From Micromonospora tulbaghiae (GTDB lineage: Bacteria > Actinomycetota > Actinomycetes > Mycobacteriales > Micromonosporaceae), in assembly GCF_900091605.1 (NCBI RefSeq), contig NZ_FMCQ01000006.1:357940-421939 (forward strand): DNA of 64,000 bases. Reading direction: 5' to 3'. Below are positions 1-8,276 of this stretch, one piece after another; the stretch's first letter is position 1; every line of letters starts with the position of its first letter. A program made the position numbers and the translations under genes. The notes beneath the pieces were generated by a model. It worked only from the letters and a program-made list of their open reading frames with translations, made no database searches and was not told the origin of the DNA.

Positions 1-2114
1 TCGACGAGGACCGCTACCTGGAGTTCTGGAACCTCGTCTTCATGCAGTTCGAGCGCGGTCCGGGCGTCGGCAAGGAGGACTTCCCGATCCTCGGCGACCT
101 GCCGGCGAAGAACATCGACACCGGCATGGGCCTGGAGCGGATGGCCTCGCTGCTGCAGGGCGTGGACAACCTCTACGAGATCGACGAGGTCAAGCCGATC
201 CTGGACAAGGCCGCCGAGCTGACTGGCAAGCGCTACGGCGTGCACTCCGGCCACGCGGCGAACGAGTCGCACCCGGACGACGTACGGCTCCGGGTGATCG
301 CCGACCACGTGCGCACCTCGCTGATGCTCATCGGCGACGGCGTGACCCCGTCGAACGAGGGCCGGGGTTACGTGCTGCGCCGCATCATGCGGCGGGCGAT
401 CCGGGCGGTGCGGCTGCTGGGCTACCAGGACCGGGCGCTGCCGGAGCTGCTGCCGGTGGCCCGCGACTGCATGGCGCCGTCGTACCCGGAGCTGGCCGAG
501 GACTTCGGCCGGATCTCGCAGTACGCGTACGCCGAGGAGGACGCGTTCCTGGCCACGCTGCGCGCCGGCACCACGATCCTGGACACCGCCATCGCCGAGA
601 CCAAGTCGGCCGGCAAGGCGGCGCTCTCCGGTGACAAGGCGTTCCAGCTGCACGACACGTACGGCTTCCCGATCGACCTGACCCTGGAGATCGCCGCCGA
701 GCAGGGCTTGCAGGTCGACGCGGAGGGCTTCCGCCGGCTGATGGCCGACCAGCGCAGCCGGGCCAAGGCCGACGCGCAGGCGCGCAAGACCGGGCACACC
801 GACGTGTCGGCGTACCGGTCGGTGCTCGACGGCGGCGGGCCGGTGGAGTTCACCGGCTACACCGAGCTGAGCCGGGAGTCCCGGGTACGCGCGCTGCTGT
901 CCGGCGGCGCCGCGATCTCCGCGGCGGTCGAGGGCGACACGATCGAGCTGGTGCTCGACACCACCCCGTTCTACGCCGAGGGCGGTGGGCAGCAGCCCGA
1001 CCAGGGGCTCATCACCGTCGGCGGCGGCCAGGTCGAGGTTTTCGACGTGCAGCAGCCGGTGCCCGGCCTGATCGTGCACCGGGCCAAGGTGGTGCGCGGC
1101 GAGGTGCGTTCCGGGGAGACCGGGTACGCCGAGATCGACGTGTCCCGCCGTCGGGCGATCTCCCGCTCGCACACCGCGACGCACCTGGTGCACCAGACGA
1201 TGCGCAACTTCCTCGGCGAGTCGGCGACCCAGGCGGGTTCACTCAACGCGCCGGGCCGGCTGCGGTTCGACTTCAACACCCCGACGGGTGTGGCGCCGAG
1301 CGTGCTGCACGACGTCGAGCAGCAGGTCAACGAGGTGCTGCTGGCCGACCTGGAGGTGCACGCGTTCGTCACCAGCCAGGAGGAGGCGCGCCGGATCGGG
1401 GCGATGGCGCTGTTCGGCGAGAAGTACGGCGAGCGGGTCCGGGTCGTCGAGGTCGGCGACTACGCCCGTGAGCTGTGCGGCGGCACGCACGTGGCCCGTT
1501 CCGCCCAGCTCGGCCTGGTGAAGGTCCTCTCCGAGGCGTCGGTGGGTTCCGGGGTACGCCGGATCGAGGCGCTCGTCGGCATGGACGCGTTCGGCTTCCT
1601 GGCCCGCGAGCACCTGCTGGTGTCCCGGCTGGCCGAGCTGTTCCGGGTGCCGGGGGAGCAGGTGGCCGACCGGGTGGAGCAGACCGTCACCCAGCTGCGC
1701 GACGCGGAGAAGGAGCTGGAGAAGCTGCGCGCGCAGCTCGTGCTCGGCGGGGCCGGTGCCCTGGCGGCGCAGGCGAAGGACGTGCGCGGCGTCGCGTATG
1801 TCGGCACCGAGGCGCCGGAGGGCGCGGCGGCAAACGACGTGCGGACCCTCGCCCAGGAGATCCGGGGCCGGATCGACGCGGCCCGCCCGGCGGTGGTGGC
1901 GGTGGCCGCCCGGGCCAACGGCAAGGCGTCGCTCGTGGTGGCCGTCAACCAGGCCGCCCGGGGACGGAACCTCAGCGCGAAGGACCTGGTCAAGGCCGCG
2001 TTCTCCGGCCGGGGCGGCGGCAGCGACGACCTGGCCCAGGGCGGCGGGCTGCCCGCGACGGAGGCGCCGAACCTGCTGGTCACCGTCGAGCGGGCGGTCG
2101 CCGACGCGGCATGA
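1..2114 (+). CDS. alaS: alanyl-tRNA synthetase (5' truncated by window edge)
   Basis: Charges tRNA-Ala in the cytoplasm. The reading frame is open from base 3, so about 704 codons are visible and the N-terminal part of the class II catalytic core lies outside the window. What is seen fits AlaS in order: the class II motif NIDTGMGLERM, the editing-domain motif HTATHLVHQTM, the zinc-site segment ELCGGTHVARS, and the C-terminal DHHA1-like segment with GGGSDDLAQGGG. The stop TGA at 2112-2114 is also the first triplet of a tandem intergenic repeat. The gene leads into ruvX and mltG, the usual actinobacterial order. Identity is secure; only the start is unknown. Confidence 0.97.
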   Translation, partial: DEDRYLEFWNLVFMQFERGPGVGKEDFPILGDLPAKNIDTGMGLERMASLLQGVDNLYEIDEVKPILDKAAELTGKRYGVHSGHAANESHPDDVRLRVIADHVRTSLMLIGDGVTPSNEGRGYVLRRIMRRAIRAVRLLGYQDRALPELLPVARDCMAPSYPELAEDFGRISQYAYAEEDAFLATLRAGTTILDTAIAETKSAGKAALSGDKAFQLHDTYGFPIDLTLEIAAEQGLQVDAEGFRRLMADQRSRAKADAQARKTGHTDVSAYRSVLDGGGPVEFTGYTELSRESRVRALLSGGAAISAAVEGDTIELVLDTTPFYAEGGGQQPDQGLITVGGGQVEVFDVQQPVPGLIVHRAKVVRGEVRSGETGYAEIDVSRRRAISRSHTATHLVHQTMRNFLGESATQAGSLNAPGRLRFDFNTPTGVAPSVLHDVEQQVNEVLLADLEVHAFVTSQEEARRIGAMALFGEKYGERVRVVEVGDYARELCGGTHVARSAQLGLVKVLSEASVGSGVRRIEALVGMDAFGFLAREHLLVSRLAELFRVPGEQVADRVEQTVTQLRDAEKELEKLRAQLVLGGAGALAAQAKDVRGVAYVGTEAPEGAAANDVRTLAQEIRGRIDAARPAVVAVAARANGKASLVVAVNQAARGRNLSAKDLVKAAFSGRGGGSDDLAQGGGLPATEAPNLLVTVERAVADAA

Positions 2115-2232
2115 GCGAACGCACCGAGCGGAGCGAGGGCCGTGAGGGCATGCCCAGCCGACGCGGCATGAGCGAACGCACCGAGCGGAGCGAGGGCCGT
2201 GAGGGCATGCCCAGCCGGCACGGCATGAGCGC
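2104..2232 (+). repeat. 57-bp tandem repeat after alaS, about 2.3 copies
   Basis: Two full units with exact 57-base spacing (first at 2104, second at 2161) and a third broken off after about 15 bases near 2219. Each unit contains TGAGCGAACGCACCGAGCGG and ends with GGCATGCCCAGCCG. The alaS stop codon is the TGA at the front of the first TGAGCG. The unit resembles the repeats found after aroC, pyrR and pyrC (shared TGAGCG at the stop, GCGGAG core) but is a different subfamily. No open frame of note lies in it. Confidence 0.9.
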
Positions 2233-2242
2233 AACGATCGAC

Positions 2243-2272
2243 GCCAGGGCGGACCACCCGGTCCGCCCTGGC
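2243..2272 (+). terminator. hairpin between alaS and ruvX
   Basis: Perfect 13-bp stem (2243-2255 with 2260-2272) closed by a 4-nt loop, GC-rich, no T-run. It could end or attenuate alaS transcription before ruvX. The ruvX Shine-Dalgarno follows 11 bases later. Confidence 0.6.
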
Positions 2273-2298
2273 CCGTACCGGCGGGGAGGTGTCCGCTC

Positions 2299-2760
2299 GT
2301 GACCGAGCTGTCCCGTGGCGTCCGGCTGGGTGTCGACGTCGGCCAGGTCCGGGTGGGGGTGGCGCGTTGTGATCCGCACGGCATTCTCGCCACGCCGCTG
2401 GTGACGCTGGCCCGCGACCTGACGACGGAACCGGACGCGGTGCCCGCCGACATGGCCGAGCTGGTCCGGCTCGCCGCCGAGCACGAGGCGGTGGGGATCG
2501 TGGTCGGGCTGCCGGTCAACCTCGCCGGAAAGCACGGCCCGGCGGCGGTGAACGTATCAGCATATGCCAGCCGTTTGGCTGATGTAATGAGGCCGATTCC
2601 GGTGACGCTGACGGACGAGAGGATGTCTACCGTCGTCGCGAGTCGTAGGCTGGCCGAACGGGGCGTCCGAGGAAAGCGCCAACGAGCGGTGGTCGACCAG
2701 GCCGCCGCGGTGGAGATTCTGCAGAGCTGGCTGGACGCACAGCGGAGGCGGACGCAATGA
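2299..2760 (+). CDS. ruvX: putative pre-16S rRNA nuclease / Holliday junction resolvase-like protein (YqgF/RuvX)
   Basis: 153 aa, the normal size for the RNase H-fold YqgF family, which processes the 5' end of 16S rRNA and was earlier called a Holliday junction resolvase. Visible motifs are the N-terminal LGVDVGQVRVGVA with Asp13, the central VVGLPVNLAGKHGP loop, and LTDERMSTVVASRRL near the C-terminus. The start is GTG at 2299, eight bases after the strong site GGGGAGGT (2283-2290). It overlaps mltG by ATGA. A stretch near 2550-2660 uses more A/T-rich codons than its surroundings. Whether it acts on rRNA or DNA cannot be told from sequence. Confidence 0.93.
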   Translation: MTELSRGVRLGVDVGQVRVGVARCDPHGILATPLVTLARDLTTEPDAVPADMAELVRLAAEHEAVGIVVGLPVNLAGKHGPAAVNVSAYASRLADVMRPIPVTLTDERMSTVVASRRLAERGVRGKRQRAVVDQAAAVEILQSWLDAQRRRTQ

Positions 2761-3962
2761 TCGACGATCTTGATCTGGGGTTCGACGAGCCGGACAGGGG
2801 GGAGAAGGGCCGGCACCGGCGCGGCGCGGTGCGCCGGCGCCAGGGCAAGTCCGGCGGCGGCCGGGGCAAGACCCTTCTCGCACTCGCACTCGCGCTGGTC
2901 CTGCTGGGCGGCATCGGCGGCGGCGCGTTCTACGGCTTCGACCGGGTCCAGAACTACTTCGTCACCCCCGACTACGACGGCTCCGGCAGCGGTGAGGTGA
3001 CCGTCGAGATCAAGCAGGGCGCGCTGATCGCCGACATGGCCGACGCGCTCGTCGCCGTCGACGTGGTGAAGAGCACCAAGGCGTTCATCGAGGCCGCCGA
3101 GGAGAACTCGCGCAGCAAGAACATCCAGCCCGGCACGTACAAGCTGCGCAAGCAGATGAGCGGTGACGCGGCGGTCGTGGCGCTGCTGGACCTCAAGAAC
3201 AAGATCGTCAACGGGATCACCATCCCCGAGGGCCTCACCGCGAAGACGGTCTACAAGCGGCTGTCCGAGAAGACCGACATCCCGGTCAAGGACTTCGAGG
3301 CCGCCGCGAAGGACCCGGAGGCGCTCGGCGTACCGGACTGGTGGTTCAAGCGCTCCGACGGCAAGAAGCTCAAGCCGTCAATCGAGGGATTCCTGTTCCC
3401 CGACACCTACGAGATCCCGCCGAAGGCCACCGCCGAGACCGTGCTCAAGCTGATGGTGGACAACTTCCTCACCGTCACCGGGAACCTGAAGTTCGCCGAG
3501 AACGTGCAGGCGAACCGCGGCGGCATCAGCCCGTACGAGGTGCTCATCGTGGCGTCGCTCTCGCAGGCGGAGGCGGGCAACAAGGACGACCTCGGCAAGA
3601 TCGCCCGCGTCGCCTACAACCGGGTCTACAGCGGCAACTTCCCCTGCAGCTGTCTGCAGTTCGACGTGTCGGTCAACTACTACTGGGAGCTGACCGGCAA
3701 GCCGACAAAGGCGTCGAAGGACATGCGCAGAGAGGAGCTGTACGACGAGAAGAACCCGTACAGCACCCACGCCCGCCCGGGTCTGCCCCCGACTCCCATC
3801 AACAACCCGGGGAAGCAGGCCCTGGAGGGGGCGCTGAACCCGCCGAACGAGAAGTGGCTCTTCTTCGTCGCCATCGACAAGCAGGGACACTCGGCCTTCG
3901 CGACGACGAACGCCGAGCATGAGCGCAACATCGAGAAGGCCAAGGAGAACGGCGTTCTCTAG
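2757..3962 (+). CDS. mltG: endolytic murein transglycosylase MltG
   Basis: 401 aa. Cleaves nascent glycan strands at the membrane and sets peptidoglycan chain length. A basic, disordered cytoplasmic N-terminus is followed by one membrane segment at about residues 38-60, a LysM-like region, and the YceG catalytic domain. The catalytic Glu lies in SQAEAGNKDDLGKIA (Glu272); LQFDVSVNYYW and STHARPGLPPTPINNPG are the downstream family motifs. It overlaps ruvX by four bases and is followed after 28 bases by aroE, so a shared transcript is likely. Confidence 0.95.
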   Translation: MIDDLDLGFDEPDRGEKGRHRRGAVRRRQGKSGGGRGKTLLALALALVLLGGIGGGAFYGFDRVQNYFVTPDYDGSGSGEVTVEIKQGALIADMADALVAVDVVKSTKAFIEAAEENSRSKNIQPGTYKLRKQMSGDAAVVALLDLKNKIVNGITIPEGLTAKTVYKRLSEKTDIPVKDFEAAAKDPEALGVPDWWFKRSDGKKLKPSIEGFLFPDTYEIPPKATAETVLKLMVDNFLTVTGNLKFAENVQANRGGISPYEVLIVASLSQAEAGNKDDLGKIARVAYNRVYSGNFPCSCLQFDVSVNYYWELTGKPTKASKDMRREELYDEKNPYSTHARPGLPPTPINNPGKQALEGALNPPNEKWLFFVAIDKQGHSAFATTNAEHERNIEKAKENGVL

Positions 3963-3990
3963 GCACGACGTCACTCGGGGGACAGAGGCT

Positions 3991-4833
3991 GTGCACATTT
4001 CGGCTGCCCGCCGCGCCGCTGTTGTCGGCAAGCCGATCGCCCACTCGCTCTCCCCGGTGATCCACACCGCCGGGTATGCGGCGGCCGGGCTGACCGGCTG
4101 GTCGTACACCCGGATCGAAGCCGGCGCCGACGACCTGCCCGGCCTGGTCGCGGGCCTCGGCCCGGAGTGGGCCGGGCTGTCGGTGACCATGCCCGGCAAG
4201 GAGGCGGCGCTCGCGCTGGCCGACGAGGTCTCGCCGCTCGCCGCCGCCGTCGGCGCCGCCAACACGCTGGTACGCCGGCCCGACGGCACCTGGTACGCGG
4301 ACAACACCGACGTCACCGGCATGGTCGAAGTGCTCACCGGCGCCGGCTGCGTGGCCGGGGCGGTCGTCACCGTGCTCGGCGCGGGCGGCACCGCCCGGGC
4401 CGCGATCGCGGCGGCGGCCCGGATCGGGGCGGCCGAGGTGACAGTGGTGGCCCGCCGCCCCGAGGCGGTCGACGAGATGCGCCCGGTCGCGGAGGCGGCC
4501 GGCGTGCCGCTCGCCGGCGCCGAATGGGACGGCGCGCCGGCCCACGCCCGCGCCGACCTGGTGATCTCCACAGTTCCCAAGGGCGTCGCCGACCCCCTCG
4601 CGGACAACTTCGACTGGCGGCCGGAGTCCGTCTTCTTCGACGTCGTCTACGACCCGTGGCCCACGCCGCTCGCGGCGGCGGCGCTCGCCGCCGGATGCCG
4701 GGTCGTCTCCGGGCTGGACCTGCTGCTGGCCCAGGCGTTCGGCCAGTTCGAGCAGTTCACCGGCGTCGCCGCGCCACGCGCCGCGATGGCCGACGCCCTG
4801 GCACGGGAACGGGTCGGCGCCGGACCGGTGTGA
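3991..4833 (+). CDS. aroE: shikimate dehydrogenase
   Basis: 280 aa; reduces 3-dehydroshikimate to shikimate with NADPH. GKPIAHSLSPVIH binds substrate, Lys70 in VTMPGKEAAL and Asp107 in DNTDVTGM are the catalytic pair, and LGAGGTARAAIAA is the dinucleotide-binding loop. I take GTG at 3991 as the start because the family N-terminus follows at once and GGGGGA lies at 3977-3982; an earlier in-frame start would lie inside mltG. First of three consecutive shikimate genes (aroE, aroC, aroK). Confidence 0.94.
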   Translation: MHISAARRAAVVGKPIAHSLSPVIHTAGYAAAGLTGWSYTRIEAGADDLPGLVAGLGPEWAGLSVTMPGKEAALALADEVSPLAAAVGAANTLVRRPDGTWYADNTDVTGMVEVLTGAGCVAGAVVTVLGAGGTARAAIAAAARIGAAEVTVVARRPEAVDEMRPVAEAAGVPLAGAEWDGAPAHARADLVISTVPKGVADPLADNFDWRPESVFFDVVYDPWPTPLAAAALAAGCRVVSGLDLLLAQAFGQFEQFTGVAAPRAAMADALARERVGAGPV

Positions 4834-4918
4834 CCGGTGCGCGGACGGGCCCGTCCGCAGGGCGGGACGCGGCGGGCGGCGTACGCCGGTGACCACCGGG
4901 CGTGACAGACTGACCGTC

Positions 4919-6097
4919 GTGTTGCGCTGGCTGACTGCAGGTGAATCGCACGGACCCGCCCTCGTCGCGATGCTGGAGGGCGTACCCGCCGGCATCGAGG
5001 TGACCACCGGGGAGATCTCCGGCGAGCTGGCCCGGCGCCGGCTCGGCTACGGCAGGGGTGCCCGGATGTCGTTCGAGCAGGACGAGATCGAGATCATCGG
5101 CGGGCTCCGGCACGGCGTGACGCTCGGGAGCCCCGTCGCGATCCGGGTCGGCAACTCCGAGTGGCCCAAGTGGCGCACCGTGATGGCCGCCGACCCGGTC
5201 GACCCGGAGGAGCTGGCGAGCCAGGCCCGCAACGCGCCGCTGACCCGTCCCCGCCCGGGGCACGCCGACCTGGCCGGCATGCAGAAGTACGGGCACACCG
5301 ACGCCCGGCCGATCCTGGAGCGCGCCAGCGCCCGGGAGACCGCCGCCCGGGTCGCTGTGGGCACCGTCGCCAAGGCGCTCGTGCGCCAGGCGCTCGGCGT
5401 GGAGATCGTCTCGCACGTGGTCGAGCTGGGGCCGGTGGCGGTCAAGCCGGGTCTGCGCCCCACGCCGGAGGACGCCGCGCGCATCGACGCCGACCCGCTG
5501 CGCTGCCTCGACGCCGAGGCCAGCGCCCGGATGGTCGCCGAGGTCGACGCCGCGAAGAAGGCCGCCGACACGCTCGGCGGCGTGGTCGAGGTGCTCGCGT
5601 ACGGGGTACCGCCGGGCCTGGGCAGCCACGTGCAGTGGGACCGCAAGCTCGACGCCCGCCTCGCCACCGCACTCATGTCGATCCAGGCGATCAAGGGCGT
5701 GGAGATCGGCGACGGCTGGCAGCAGGCCCGCTCGCGCGGCTCCGAGGCGCACGACGAGATCGTGCCCACCGCGACCGGCGTGCGGCGGATCACCGACCGG
5801 GCCGGTGGCCTGGAGGGCGGCATCACCACCGGTGAGCCGCTGCGGGTGAAGGCGGCCATGAAGCCGATCTCGTCGCTGAACCGGGCCCTCGCGACGATCG
5901 ACGTGACCACCGGCGAGCCGGCCACCGCGATCAACCAGCGCTCCGACGTGTGCGCGGTCCCGGCGGCGGCGGTGGTGGCCGAGGCGATGGTCGCGCTGGT
6001 GCTGGCCGAGGCGGCGGTGGAGAAGTTCGGCGGCGACTCGGTCGCCGAGATGCGCCGCAACCTGGCCGGCTACCTCGACAGCCTGGTCGTCCGGTGA
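4919..6097 (+). CDS. aroC: chorismate synthase
   Basis: 392 aa. Converts EPSP to chorismate with reduced FMN, the last shikimate step. The conserved start MLRWLTAGESHG fixes GTG 4919; an in-frame GTG at 4889 would add ten residues not typical of the family. Other signatures: RRRLGYGRGARM, NAPLTRPRPGHADLAGM, RASARETAARVA, GIQAIKGVEIGDG-like SIQAIKGVEIGDG, RAGGLEGG and QRSDVCAVPAA. No strong Shine-Dalgarno is visible. The stop TGA (6095-6097) is the first triplet of an intercistronic repeat that carries the aroK ribosome-binding site. Confidence 0.96.
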   Translation: MLRWLTAGESHGPALVAMLEGVPAGIEVTTGEISGELARRRLGYGRGARMSFEQDEIEIIGGLRHGVTLGSPVAIRVGNSEWPKWRTVMAADPVDPEELASQARNAPLTRPRPGHADLAGMQKYGHTDARPILERASARETAARVAVGTVAKALVRQALGVEIVSHVVELGPVAVKPGLRPTPEDAARIDADPLRCLDAEASARMVAEVDAAKKAADTLGGVVEVLAYGVPPGLGSHVQWDRKLDARLATALMSIQAIKGVEIGDGWQQARSRGSEAHDEIVPTATGVRRITDRAGGLEGGITTGEPLRVKAAMKPISSLNRALATIDVTTGEPATAINQRSDVCAVPAAAVVAEAMVALVLAEAAVEKFGGDSVAEMRRNLAGYLDSLVVR

Positions 6098-6147
6098 GCG
6101 CGAGGAACGCAGCGCAGCGGAGTCCCGCAGTCGCGAACGAAAGGTGG
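6094..6147 (+). repeat. stop-to-SD intercistronic repeat, copy A (aroC-aroK)
   Basis: Begins with GTGAGCGCGAGGAACGCAGC, of which TGA is the aroC stop, contains GCGGAGTCCCGCAGTCGCG, and ends with GAACGAAAGGTGG. The last part, AAAGGTGG, is a good Shine-Dalgarno placed five bases before the aroK ATG. Nearly the same sequence occurs at 12312 and 14571, each time between two genes of one operon. Confidence 0.9.
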
Positions 6148-6152
6148 CAACG

Positions 6153-6662
6153 ATGAGCACCCGGCCGGTCTGTGTGCTGGTCGGTGCGCCCGGCTCCGGC
6201 AAGACCACAGTCGGCACGGCGCTCGCCGAGGCGCTCGGCGTCGGCTTCCGGGACACCGACGCCGACATCGAGAACCTCGCCGGCAAGCCGATCCCGGAGA
6301 TCTTCGTGGACGAGGGGGAGGAGCACTTCCGTACCCTCGAACGGGCCGCCGTGGCGGCGGCGCTCGCGTCGCACGCGGGCGTGCTCGCGCTCGGCGGCGG
6401 CGCGGTCCTGGCCGAGGAGAACCGGGCCGCGCTGATCGGCCACACGGTGGTGCACCTGTCGGTGGAGCTGCCGGACGCGCTCAAGCGGGTCGGTCTCGGC
6501 GCCGGCCGGCCGCTGCTCGCACTGAACCCGCGCGCCACGCTCAAGCACCTGATGGACCAGCGCCGCCCGCTCTACGCCGAGGTGGCGACCGCGACCGTGG
6601 TCACCGACGGGCGTACGCCGCAGGAGCTGGCGGCGGAGATCGCCGCGCTGCTCAAGCCCTGA
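6153..6662 (+). CDS. aroK: shikimate kinase
   Basis: 169 aa, normal length. Phosphorylates shikimate at the 3-hydroxyl with ATP. Walker A is GAPGSGKTT (Gly11-Thr19); shikimate-binding elements are DTDADIE, the FVDEGEEHFRTLE segment, and LALGGGAV; the lid Arg is in GAGRPLLA. ATG 6153 is preferred over the in-frame GTG 6144, which lies inside the Shine-Dalgarno AAAGGTGG supplied by the upstream repeat. The next shikimate genes (aroB, aroQ) lie beyond a minus-strand gene pair. Confidence 0.95.
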   Translation: MSTRPVCVLVGAPGSGKTTVGTALAEALGVGFRDTDADIENLAGKPIPEIFVDEGEEHFRTLERAAVAAALASHAGVLALGGGAVLAEENRAALIGHTVVHLSVELPDALKRVGLGAGRPLLALNPRATLKHLMDQRRPLYAEVATATVVTDGRTPQELAAEIAALLKP

Positions 6663-6823
6663 CCCGCCCCGCCCGGCTGCGCCCGGCGCCCGGCTCCTTC
6701 GGTGGAACGCCGTGGGTGTCTCCCGGGCGTTGTGGCACACGTGGTGTTCCAGTCGGCGCGCGTGACGTCGGTGGGTGGAACGTCATGGGCGAGTGAGACG
6801 GCGTGCCGGCGCGAGGTGGACGG
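6663..6823 (+). other. convergent intergenic region with short degenerate repeats
   Basis: Between the ends of aroK and the minus-strand CtaG gene. Two near-identical 16-mers, GGTGGAACGCCGTGGG at 6701 and GGTGGAACGTCATGGG at 6774 (14 of 16 equal), and an inverted partial copy (GTGTTCCA near 6744). No T-rich terminator and no convincing gene were seen. Confidence 0.4.
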
Positions 6824-7645
6824 TCAGGCGTTGGCCGCAGCGGTCCCGGCCGTCCGGCGTCCGGCCCGGCGGCGAGAGCTCCGCGCCCGGCGCCGAGGGC
6901 TCCGCTCCGGTCGCCAGGTGGCGAGCAGCGCCAGCGCCAGCGCGATCTCGGCCAGGTCACCCAGGTAGTACATGAGCGTCGCCCCGGCCCGCAGCTCGGC
7001 GGCGGTGGCGGGCACGTCCACGAACAGCCCGGCGTAGAGCAGCTGGGCGATGGTGGCGTGCGCGGCCACCCCGACGCCGATCACCACCAGCCGCACCGGT
7101 ACGCGGGGGCGGTGCGGGCCCGGGTCCGGACCGGCGATCGACCAGGCGAACAGGCAGCCGCTGAGCAGGAAGTGCAGGTTCACCAGTGTGTGCAGGACCG
7201 GGCTGTCCAGCGTGGCCCGGTACAGCGGGGTGAGGTAGAGCAGCCAGAGCCCGCCCGCGGTGAGCAGCAGCCCGGTCACCGGGTGGCCGAGCACCCGCGC
7301 GACCGGGTGCCGCAGCAGGTGTACCAGCCTCCGGCCGGTACGCCGGTCCAGCGTGCGCAGCAGCAGTGTGACCGGGGCGCCGAGCACCAGCGCCAGCGGC
7401 GCCAGCATGCCGATCAGCAGGTGCTGCCACATGTGCCCGACGAAGTCACCGGCCGGCCACAGCAGCCCGGCCGTCAGCAGCAGCGCGCCCAGCCCGAAGC
7501 TCGCCGTGCGGGCGTGCGCCCAGCCCGGTCCGCCCGGGTCGCGCAGCCGCAGCGCGGCGGCCAGGTACACCCAGAACAACGCCACCGGGATCAGCGCGGT
7601 CGCCGGGAAGTCACCGGCGGCGTGCCCGGCGTGGGCCACTGTCAC
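6824..7645 (-). CDS. CtaG/Caa3-type cytochrome c oxidase assembly-like membrane protein
   Basis: 273 aa, polytopic membrane protein with six to seven hydrophobic segments. It matches the Caa3_CtaG family: GHMWQHLLIGMLAPLALVLG with paired His, LHTLVNLHFLLSGCLFAW, AHATIAQLLYAG and GATLMYYLGDLAEIALAL are the typical His-rich helices. Members are linked to copper insertion into heme-copper oxidases, but many actinobacterial copies are untested. The C-terminus is Arg-rich and cytoplasmic. GTG at 7645 is chosen because it overlaps the stop of the upstream DUF2243 gene by GTGA and has GGAG upstream; a longer frame continues across that gene and is a shadow. Confidence 0.85.
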   Translation of the reverse strand: MTVAHAGHAAGDFPATALIPVALFWVYLAAALRLRDPGGPGWAHARTASFGLGALLLTAGLLWPAGDFVGHMWQHLLIGMLAPLALVLGAPVTLLLRTLDRRTGRRLVHLLRHPVARVLGHPVTGLLLTAGGLWLLYLTPLYRATLDSPVLHTLVNLHFLLSGCLFAWSIAGPDPGPHRPRVPVRLVVIGVGVAAHATIAQLLYAGLFVDVPATAAELRAGATLMYYLGDLAEIALALALLATWRPERSPRRRARSSRRRAGRRTAGTAAANA

Positions 7646-8184
7646 CGGCGCTCCGGCGCGCAGAGGTCGACCGCGCGGGCGCGGCGCTGGATCGCCCAGC
7701 CTACAGCGATCAGCACCACGCCGAGGGCGAGGAACCCGAGGTCCCACCAGAGCTGGTTCGGGCCGCTGCGCACATGGTGGATGCCGAGCAGGTGATGGTC
7801 GATGATGCCCTCGACCAGGTTGAACAGGCCCCAGCCGATGAGCGCCCAGCCCCACAGCATCGGCGAGCGCCACAGCCGGCCCCGGGAGTGTGTGACACGG
7901 GAGTAGAGCAGGGCCAGGCCGGTCAGCACCGCCACCCAGGTGACCACGTGGAACAGGCCGTCCCAGAGCGTGTTCATCTGCAACCCGGGCACGGTGTCCA
8001 CCGGGTACTCCCGGACGCCGATGCGGTCGCTGCCGGTGCTGCTGAGCAGGTGGTGCCACTGGAGGACCTGGTGCAGGACGATGCCGTCGACGAAGCCGCC
8101 GAGCCCGACGCCGAGGATCGTGGCGGGCAGCCGGATGCTCGTGGCCGTCTCCGGCCGGGTCGTGTGTGCCGTCGTCTCACTCAT
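7642..8184 (-). CDS. DUF2243 family membrane protein
   Basis: 180 aa, four or five predicted membrane segments. GGFVDGIVLHQVLQWHHL near the N-terminus, LWDGLFHVVTW, and GWGLFNLVEGIIDHHLLGIH are the His-rich signatures of DUF2243, often found next to CtaG-like proteins. The repeated His and Asp in membrane helices suggest metal or heme contact, but no function is established. ATG 8184 gives the start MSETTAHTTRPE. It is translationally coupled to the CtaG-like gene and the pair interrupts the aro gene series. Confidence 0.85.
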   Translation of the reverse strand: MSETTAHTTRPETATSIRLPATILGVGLGGFVDGIVLHQVLQWHHLLSSTGSDRIGVREYPVDTVPGLQMNTLWDGLFHVVTWVAVLTGLALLYSRVTHSRGRLWRSPMLWGWALIGWGLFNLVEGIIDHHLLGIHHVRSGPNQLWWDLGFLALGVVLIAVGWAIQRRARAVDLCAPERR

Positions 8185-8263
8185 TCCGGCCGCCCTACCC
8201 GCCGTGCGGCCGGGCAAACACCCAGCCAGTGGACAACGGCCGCGCGGGGGCGGCGCGCTGGAC

Positions 8264-8269
8264 TAGGCT
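8264..8269 (+). promoter_or_regulatory. -10 box (TAGGCT) of a probable leaderless aroB transcript
   Basis: TAGGCT ends seven bases before the aroB ATG, so transcription would start at or next to the A of the start codon. There is no Shine-Dalgarno in front of aroB, which agrees with a leaderless mRNA. No good -35 box was found at 17-18 bases. Confidence 0.55.
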
Positions 8270-8276
8270 GCCCGCG

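Noticed and set aside
2104..2232. Tandem repeat after alaS as a small CRISPR array
   Set aside because: Units are adjacent with no spacers, only 2.3 copies, and no cas genes are present.
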